This document shows, piece by piece, positions 57,429 to 64,000 of a stretch of DNA of 64,000 nt. A model generated the notes under the pieces. It saw nothing but the letters and a program-made list of their open reading frames with translations, had not been told where the DNA came from and searched no databases. Position 1 is the stretch's first letter. Every line of letters starts with the position of its first letter. The stretch is from Symsagittifera roscoffensis (lineage: Eukaryota > Xenacoelomorpha > Acoela > Convolutidae), in contig NC_087063.1 of the NCBI RefSeq assembly GCF_963678635.1, positions 36,740,540-36,804,539 of the forward strand, read 5' to 3'. Made by a program: the position numbers and the translations under genes.

Positions 57429-58022
57429 ATGGCTGCTGCTATGTGTCAAGCTCTTCCCAGCTTTTAATCAGATTATTGTAAAAAATCACTATTTATTTCC
57501 GTTTTCAGTGATTTTTACGAAAAATACATAGTAACACAGGATTATTGTGTCTCTACCCACAATTCTTTATGTTCTTTGGAAAATTGTAAGTTCCATTTGG
57601 TTTTAATAGGAATATCTCTTAGCCAAATTTTTCAGAGATTAGATAAATATGTATACATATATCAAGAAATTGACTGTCTTTACACTTTTTTCAAACACAG
57701 ATTCTATTCAAGTATTGTTACGTCAAGCGGAGAAGTGTTCAATCAGCTTAGATGAGCTGTTCAACATAATTTACGATGGAGAGGAGTCGAAAAGATGCCT
57801 AGTATTGCAAAGAAACGACTAATTCGGAAAAAATTCAAGAGACATTATTTATGTTCCAACCAGAAACTGGCTTCCACACAAACTCTTGGTTCAGCGTATC
57901 TGGATAGAATTCGAAAAATTCAAAACTCAAATTATGAACCTGATTTGTTCAAGATTATTGATTGCTTTATTGATTGTCATGGTTCTGTGCATAGTGATTA
58001 TCTAAGCTTTGTGATAAAATAA
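57429..58022 (+). CDS. Spliced small basic protein gene, plus strand
   Basis: An exon 57509-57585 (acceptor TTTCCGTTTTCAG, donor GTAAGT) joins 57701 onward (acceptor CAAACACAG) across a 115-bp intron with consistent phase. A first exon from the ATG at 57429 ending near 57442 (weak donor GTGTCA) also fits the phase. In the last exon the frame stops at 57822, while an overlapping frame (57795-58022, ATG within AAAAGATG) looks equally coding. The two would be one frame if the A-run at about 57791-57794 were one base longer. The second frame is basic (KKRLIRKKFKRHYLC) with a helical end. Either overlapping genes, a frameshift or a sequencing error. Family not recognised. Confidence 0.5.
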
Positions 58023-58102
58023 TCAATTGTTTTCAAATGTGCTCTTAAAAGTTTACATTGATAAATCTTTAAAAACAAAGCTTTGGTTCAGGAGCACTTT
58101 AT

Positions 58103-58530
58103 TCAAATGATAAAAAAAACCAATTTACAATTCAATGGGAAACTTAAAAAAATGTGTAAAAAATCAAAAAATGAGTTAATTTTTGAGTTCCTTGTCACTT
58201 TCTTCTTCATGTGCACACCGTGTTTCCTTCTAAACAGAGCTAAGTTATCCTGTTGAACCTTCAATTTTTCTTTCTTGTACCTTCTATCACGAATTGTTTC
58301 AATTTTTCGCCAATCATGTAGGGAAATTCTTAAGGGACTGAAACACTTCTTCAGATCTCTGTAGAAGATGTCAAATTCAACCATTTTTTAAAAATAGTCA
58401 TTTGTAGTAAATATTCACTTGTAAGCAAATGAAAATTTTTTCCGTATCCCAGATCCACAACTTCAGCAAAATATTTTTCATTTGAATCATATGAAAACCC
58501 GTACTTTTTTCTCGAAGATGATTTAGACAT
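58103..58530 (-). CDS. Small basic protein, possible PC4-like domain, frame split in an A-run
   Basis: The ATG at 58528-58530 opens MSKSSSRKKYGFSYDSNEKY, continuing to the end of an A6 run at about 58386-58391. There the frame is lost and a second frame (58384-58103) takes over with EFDIFYRDLKKCFSPLRISL and HDWRKIETIRDRRYKKEKLK. One base more in the A-run would make a single reading frame of about 140 codons. The beta-strand, turn, strand, then HDWRKIETI helix layout recalls PC4/Sub1, with a Trp or Phe at the start of the helix as in the neighbours. The C-terminal part is hydrophobic. Family assignment is tentative. Confidence 0.5.
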
Positions 58531-59789
58531 AGCCAATTCTTTTCCAAATTCCCTAACTCTTCTACTCTCGAGTTCTCTCCATTACGAAAGATCTATGATA
58601 ATTTGCTCATTAGCGTGGGACATTTTATTAAATTTGAGAATCTTGATAGTTTCGGTGACAATTTCAAACTGGATGCAGTAACTCGCTCGTTCTATTATGA
58701 TTGGTTTCAAAGTTTGAGATAGATTTCCGTTTCTTCTAAAAATTTTTCTCATGTCGGTAAAATGAACTGATTTGTGGGAGATTTTCTAATGAAATGAAAT
58801 ATATATTTTTTCACCTGTAGATTTTGACTGTGGAAAAACTGAACTCCAAAAATTTTGCAACACTTGATTGACTTTAATTGTTTATAAAGGATTTTGTAAA
58901 ATAAGAATTTTTTGTTGACTAAGATTTTTCAAAAGGGAAGAATTTCATTGAAAACTATTCCTATTATTTACAACCCTGGTTGCGTATCTTTATTTAGATT
59001 TAAAAAACTAGCAAAATAACTAAAATCCACAAATTTTTTTCATCAACGTCATCACTTTAGAGTTAGTTCTGGAACTGTGATTGGTTAAATTTTAGTGATT
59101 ATTTCTAGAATTTAGAAGATTGAGGAAAATGTAGATGTTAATATGTAATGACTTTTTATACAATTCAAGGATTTCATCTGTAGATTCTAAAAATTAGAAG
59201 ATTCTAGAATTTAATGAATAATGACGTCAATTTCTCTGGTGGAAATATTCCATAACTTTTACTGTTCTATAAAAGTTAAAGTGTAATGACGTCATTTTCT
59301 CAGGTGGAATTACTTTTTTATTACCTAAATAATTCAAAAGACACTTTCCTAGCTTTGTTGAGGAATCATGTCAGACCCTCTGAGTGGCTTTTTCAAATAG
59401 CTTTTCTTAAGATAATTGAATATTTGTTACAAAAATTTTGTCAAAAATAATTTTTTCTAGCCTGAACAGTTTTTAACATATAAATAAAAATAATTTTTTT
59501 TTACGTATACATATCTAAGAATTTTTTTTTGGTAAAATACACGTTTTTTTTTGGTTTTTTCAAAAATTATGTTAAATTTTTTTTCATTTCTAAAATGATA
59601 AGGCAAAAAACGCAAAACTTTGATGTAAAAAGCATGTTGACTTATTGCTTAGAAAACTTCTAATACCTTGGTTTTCAATTGTTTCTGATCAACAGACATG
59701 CAAAAAATAGTTTTCTGAAGGATTTATTTTTGAATAAAAATTTCATAAAGATTAGCAATTAACTGTGCAAGAAAAATTGTAATAATTTA
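58531..59789. other. AT-rich non-coding stretch of the central region
   Basis: No reading frame of note. Short repeats TAATGACGTCA-TTTCTC at about 59218 and 59284 contain the CRE-like palindrome TGACGTCA. Confidence 0.5.
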
Positions 59790-60345
59790 TTTCGGCAAGA
59801 TGGGAAAAGTGTTTCAATTTTTTGAAGCGTATAGGAAAATTGTTTCACTTTTTTTGTACAAATGCGAAAATTGTTTCAATTTTTGAGACAAAATGCGAAA
59901 AGTGTTTTAATTTTTTTAACAAAATGCAAAAAATGTTTCAATTTTTTTGACAAAATGCGAAAAGTTTTTAAATTTTTTTGACAAAATGCGAAAAATGTTT
60001 CATTTTTTTTTGACAAGATTCGAAAAGTGTTTCACTTTTTTCCTACAAATGCGAAAAGTGTTTTACTTTTTTCGACAAAATGCGAAAACTGTTTTACTTT
60101 TTTCGATAAAATGCGAAGAGTGTTTCAATTTTTTTGACAAAATGCGAAAAGTGTTTTACTTTTTTCGATAAAATACGAAAAGTGTTTCAATTTTTTTGAC
60201 AAAATGCGAAAAATATTTTACTTTTTTGATAAAATGCGAAAAGTGTTTCAATTTTTTCGACAAAATGCGAAAAGTGTCTTACTTTTTTTGCGACAAAATG
60301 CTAAAGTGTTTCAATTTTTTCTACAAAAGGCTAAAAGTGTGTACA
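59790..60345 (+). repeat. Minisatellite, ~30-bp unit, about 17 copies
   Basis: Unit TTTGACAAAATGCGAAAAGT followed by GTTTCAATTTT, with substitutions but an almost constant 29-32-bp period from about 59800 to 60340. The whole array lies between genes in the unique centre of the inverted-repeat locus. It resembles in style the two arrays at 51.9-52.7 kb but not in sequence. It is also open in one frame (59947-60171), which I treat as a by-product. Confidence 0.92.
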
Positions 60346-60592
60346 GGATGCAAAAACCATTAGGTAACTTTTTACTTGTGTAACAGTTTTTCTAGTGTTT
60401 TTCCGAATTTTTGTGCAAAAATTAATCAAATTTTTTAACATGTGTGAGAGTTCGGAGCACTTAACTAAGTTCTAATTGTTTTTCAATGGTTTACCTTGAA
60501 CCTCTCATCTATTCTCATAATTAAAATGAAATTGAAGAAATAAATTACAAAGAACAAAAATAATACCAAACAACAATTATTTACAAAAACAT

Positions 60593-61081
60593 TTAATCAA
60601 AGAGCTGTCGAGCAGCAGAAGAGTTCTGTAGGTTCTCTATAGAATGCAGAGCTGAACGAGGTTCCATTGCTGGTGGTTGTTGTGGAACTGGAGGTGTCAT
60701 TGTTTCTGAGAATCCCTCATCTTCATCTATTGTGATGGGGTTTTCGACTGATCCGTCCTCCTCCCAAGGAAAGAGGAAGTCGTCGACTGGTTGAGCCACA
60801 AATCTTGAGTCCGTAATCTCGGGATAGTTCATTCCCACATGATCAGAAATTTCCCCCATCATTTGCATTGTTCCAAGTTGGTTCTCTGTGATGGGAACTT
60901 GCAACATATGATGTTCGTTGAAACCCCTTCGCATCACTTCCACCATGTGCCAGACTTGGATTGGGATGTCCATTCGTGCCAGAAAAACTCCAGAGACTGT
61001 TTCTCGCACTTGAATTTGTACTAGATCAGGCAAAAATTCTACAGAGTACATGAGGTTGCTGTTTTGCACTGAGAAGATCAT
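60593..61081 (-). CDS. Acidic-tailed small protein, possible PC4-like N-terminal domain
   Basis: 162 aa from ATG 61079-61081. Residues about 1-55 read as two or three beta strands then a helix: NLMYSVEFLPDLVQIQVRET, GVFLARMDIPIQVWHMVEVM. This is the same strand-strand-helix layout, with a Trp starting the helix, as in the protein at 58103-58530, and it resembles PC4/Sub1. The C-terminal half is acidic and Pro-rich (PWEEDGSVENPITIDEDEGF, PPVPQQPPAMEP), like an activation or partner-binding tail. A CCAAT cluster lies 180-360 bp upstream (61267-61440). The low frequency of Lys and clean frame support real coding. No family is firmly recognised. Confidence 0.65.
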   Translation of the reverse strand: MIFSVQNSNLMYSVEFLPDLVQIQVRETVSGVFLARMDIPIQVWHMVEVMRRGFNEHHMLQVPITENQLGTMQMMGEISDHVGMNYPEITDSRFVAQPVDDFLFPWEEDGSVENPITIDEDEGFSETMTPPVPQQPPAMEPRSALHSIENLQNSSAARQLFD

Positions 61082-61266
61082 TTTGAGCAATAAATTGAGT
61101 ACAAGAGTAAAAATTAGAAAGAGATGAGAGAGGGGAAGTTGACGGAAGATAAGTTGAAATTAAGGTATTTAGAGCTGAGAGAGGAGGTAGTTGACGGTAT
61201 TTAAGTTGAGAATAAAATGAGTTTTAGTTAGGAGTTACGGGTACCTTCAACTCGACTGTGTAGGTT

Positions 61267-61445
61267 TAACCAATCAGAATTGATTTTCCTTATTTGGATT
61301 GTAGTCGTGTCCAATCAGATTTCAGCTTCCTTTTATGGGATTCTTGGATAAAAGTCGTATCTAATCGGAAACAAAGCTCCATTTTGGATTTTGTCGTATC
61401 CAATCACAAAAACGTTCATTTTGTTCCAGTTGTCGTATCCAATCA
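61267..61445 (-). promoter_or_regulatory. CCAAT-box tandem cluster in the central region
   Basis: Five elements about 40-45 bp apart: CCAATCAGAATTG (61270), CCAATCAGATTTC (61310), a variant CTAATCGG (61359), CCAATCAC (61401) and CCAATCAGAG (61439). Three are preceded by GTCGTAT or GTCGTGT, so this is a small tandem array (unit GTCGTATCCAATCA). It lies just upstream of the gene at 60593-61081 and next to the right arm. Confidence 0.55.
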
Positions 61446-61571
61446 GAGAAATGTTCAAGGACTCAAATCTTCCAAATAAGTAAAAATATACACAAATGCA
61501 ATTGCAAAAAATAAATGACCAAAAGTTGTTTGCAGTAAAAAAAAAGAAATATTGCTGATATAAGTGACAAA

Positions 61572-64000
61572 AGAAAGAAAACAACAAAAATGTATATATC
61601 GGTAATTTCTCTTTTCACTGGTAAGAAATAGAACAAATCGAAAAAATTTTGATTGAAATTTCAAATTTTGAATTCAGCATCGAAAAAGCAGTATAAACCA
61701 GACCAGAAATCTCATTTATCTCTCTAAGGTATCAAATTTTATACATTAGTTATGTTAGAAAAATTCAATTAAATTGATTGATTGGGAAGTTTCATAAACA
61801 TAGTTTGGTTCTGATCTACAAAGTATTTTAAAATCTGTGAATACTTCATTCTGATTGGTTATTATCACAAATACTACCTGTGAAGAAATCCTTGATATCT
61901 ACAAACGATATCAAAACTGTTGAAAAACCCATGAGAAGTAGAAATCAGTTTCGATTGGTTGACATAAACTCTATTAAAAATTCCATGACCATTGAAGCTC
62001 GATTATGATTGGTTGGTATCAGAAAAAATTAAAAATTTCCTTAAAATGAATGCTCGATTCTGATTGGTTGATAGCAAATTTTTGAAAACTCCATGGTTAG
62101 ATTGGATGATTTTCATTTCAGCTAGGCTAAATAGCGTATCTATTCTGATTTTCTTTCACGTCAAAAACAATTGTTCAAGAAATTTGCTGTTTTTATTCAC
62201 TTTTATTCATTTTTTGAGCCTATTCAACTTTTCTTTTCTGAAAATTTGGGACATTCTAAATCTCCCATTTTTTTTTCTTTTTCATTTTCCTCCTATTGAG
62301 ATGCCGTTACCTAATAGAAACAAAAGAATTGCATTTCTTGAATGTGGAAGAGAATACACACGTAAAGATGCGTCAAGACATCGAAATCACTGTGACGTTT
62401 TAAAGTGTTCCAATTGTAACTTTTATACATTTCGCAGCGAGGAACTTTCTAATCATATCAAGAAGAAGCAGTGTCAATATAATGTTAAAGTATGTGCTCG
62501 GCAGTCTCAAAAAACACTCCAAGAGAAGATAAAATTGATATATTTTTAAGAAAAACATAGTAGTAAATACATTGAATAAAAAAATTTTACCTTGTCTGAA
62601 AAGTCTATACACTATATTTGAAATTTTTTTGGTAAAAAAATTACAGTTTTTTGTCCTTATTCTTGTTCTGTCATATTCAAAGGTTCTGATTGATGGTAAA
62701 ACCAGCAACAATCGAGTTCAAATTGTCGTGAAACTTTCGACGAAAATCAATCCGAAAATCTTTAACCTACAGTAAAAACTCCATTGGTTGCAAGCTTGCG
62801 GAGATTTTGTTGCAATAAATTTGTAGTAAAAGTGAATCACATACGCTAAGGAGTGCTTAAGTATTTGTTGAAAAACTATAAAAAACTGGATATTTATAAA
62901 AACATTGATTTATTGAAAGGTTTTACCTAGTAACCATTTTAAAGTTTTCCTTGCTTAGTGATTGTAAGAGTAATCATAGAATAGTGCGTAGCAGATATTG
63001 GGGATTGGTTTACTAAGAATTATGGTTTTCTTTTGCTTTTTTGTCTACGATTCAGAAAAAAATTGATAGCTGTCCTGAAAAATGTATCTTCTGCTAACAT
63101 TTGAAAATTTTAAGATAATAATATACATCATTCTCAACCAAAACTTTACTTCAAAACAGAAATTCAGAGTTGAAACAGCAATATAAAATTATCAAGTAGA
63201 GAAAATCATTTGAAGACGTTTAGCAAAGGATTCGTGGTATTCATTCAGCTTCGGATTGTTGAACTTTCGTTGAAAAGATTCATTTTTCCATCAAAAGTTC
63301 AATTTTCAAATAAAATTTTTTGTTCAAATTGGATTAGTTTAATAGATAGAAAATGAAGCAGAAACTGAGAAAATGAGATAGAAACTCAATTGAATTCATT
63401 AGGAGTTTTGAGATAACTTTACTAAAATTTAGAAAATCTCCAATATAAAAAGTATCAAGGGTTGGTATTTATGTGTAATTCGTTAGAAAAGTTTGTTATC
63501 CTTTGATCTATAAGGTAACTTTTTATGAAAAACAGATGTTTTGAGGATAGTTTTTGTAAAGTAAACTCAATCCGACACCTTTTGGAAGAAGATACTTGAA
63601 GCATAAAGCAAAAACAGCTTTCAAGATCTACATTTCATTATTTTTTTAACTATATAGAGTTTTCTTTTGCTAAATAAAAATCCGAAAATTACGCAGTTGT
63701 TCCAGTTTGCACCTTGATTTCCTTTGCTAAATCAATTTTTTGAGACGCGCTCTTTTAGAAGTTTTTAGATAATGTAGATGTTAGGAACTAGGTTCCCTTG
63801 CGTATTTCCGGAGGTTTTCAGAATATAACTAATAGAGCTGCTCCTAATTTGTTCTTAAATTGTGAAAATACATTTATATTTTCCTTTTTTACATGTTTTT
63901 TTAAATGTTTTAACCAGCACCGATTCTTTCTCACTTCGATATTTTTGAGGAGACTTCCCTTTTAAATAAGAAAAAAAGCTATTTAATGTTTATTTTGCAA
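61572..64000. repeat. Right arm of the inverted repeat (truncated by the window)
   Basis: Reverse complement of 53304-55760. The match continues to the last base of the window, so the true arm is longer than 2.4 kb. It carries the second zinc-finger gene (62301-62549) and mirrored CCAAT boxes (as GATTGG at about 61853-62065). Confidence 0.95.
62301..62549 (+). CDS. Small zinc-finger protein, right-arm copy
   Basis: 82 aa from the ATG at 62301, again directly after a long pyrimidine tract ending TATTGAG. It is nearly identical to the left-arm copy through VCAR-SQKT (changes include G to R in MPLPNRNKR and S to R in FRSEEL). It then continues LQEKIKLIYF to a TAA, because the arms differ here: left ACTGATTGAGAGGTAAGG, right ACACTCCAAGAGAAGAT. 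The second C2HC finger (KCSNCNFYTFRSEELSNHIK, KKQC) is intact. Role probably nucleic-acid binding. Confidence 0.65.
   Translation: MPLPNRNKRIAFLECGREYTRKDASRHRNHCDVLKCSNCNFYTFRSEELSNHIKKKQCQYNVKVCARQSQKTLQEKIKLIYF

Noticed and set aside
59947..60171. 74-codon repeat-peptide frame
   Set aside because: It is entirely within the 30-bp minisatellite; the period happens to stay open for 75 codons.

Overview
The window is AT-rich nuclear DNA of an invertebrate animal. The cellular genes are metazoan: SRP54, a TDRKH/Papi-type KH-Tudor protein of the piRNA pathway, a CGRRF1-type RING ligase and UTP25/DEF. Introns are GT-AG, spacers are long and rich in repeats, and the mobile elements (EEP-type and RLE-type LINEs, Penelope-like elements, hAT elements, tRNA-derived SINEs) are typical of marine or aquatic invertebrates. 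I cannot name the species.

Layout. 0.3-4.0 kb: a decayed LINE interrupted by a 683-bp hAT-type element. 4.4-8.7 kb: a hAT-type MITE split by about 4 kb of satellite, SINE and LINE debris. 8.8-10.8 kb: CGRRF1-like gene (minus strand, two exons, SINE in the intron). 13.8-15.1 kb: an unrecognised 447-aa helical protein. 17 kb: a roughly 400-bp MITE with another copy of itself inserted inside. 22.9-26.1 kb: SRP54 and TDRKH. 26.5-30.6 kb: interspersed repeats with a 160-190-bp satellite array. 30.9-32.7 kb: UTP25.

33.3-49 kb is a retroelement cluster. It holds a nearly intact LINE (ORF1 with a zinc finger, ORF2 with endonuclease and reverse transcriptase), a 1,245-bp tandem duplication of its 3' end, and at least three Penelope-like elements (PLEs) on the minus strand. 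One PLE keeps both pseudo-LTRs with hammerhead-ribozyme-like motifs, and two carry a PHD finger inside the reverse transcriptase. A 145-bp MITE and an RLE-type LINE follow.

51.9-64 kb differs from the rest: very AT-rich, with minisatellites, and organised as an inverted repeat. Arms of at least 2.4 kb (53304-55760 and 61572-64000, the latter cut by the window end) each carry a small zinc-finger gene and a CCAAT-box cluster, and flank 5.8 kb of densely packed small spliced genes on both strands. No transposase, integrase, polymerase or capsid gene is visible, so its nature (large transposon, integrated DNA virus, or host palindrome) is open. This is the best candidate for an undescribed system.

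The host genes are unrelated housekeeping or germline genes, all on the minus strand and too far apart to form an operon. Four of five have a 3' splice acceptor just upstream of the ATG, compatible with 5'UTR introns or spliced-leader trans-splicing.
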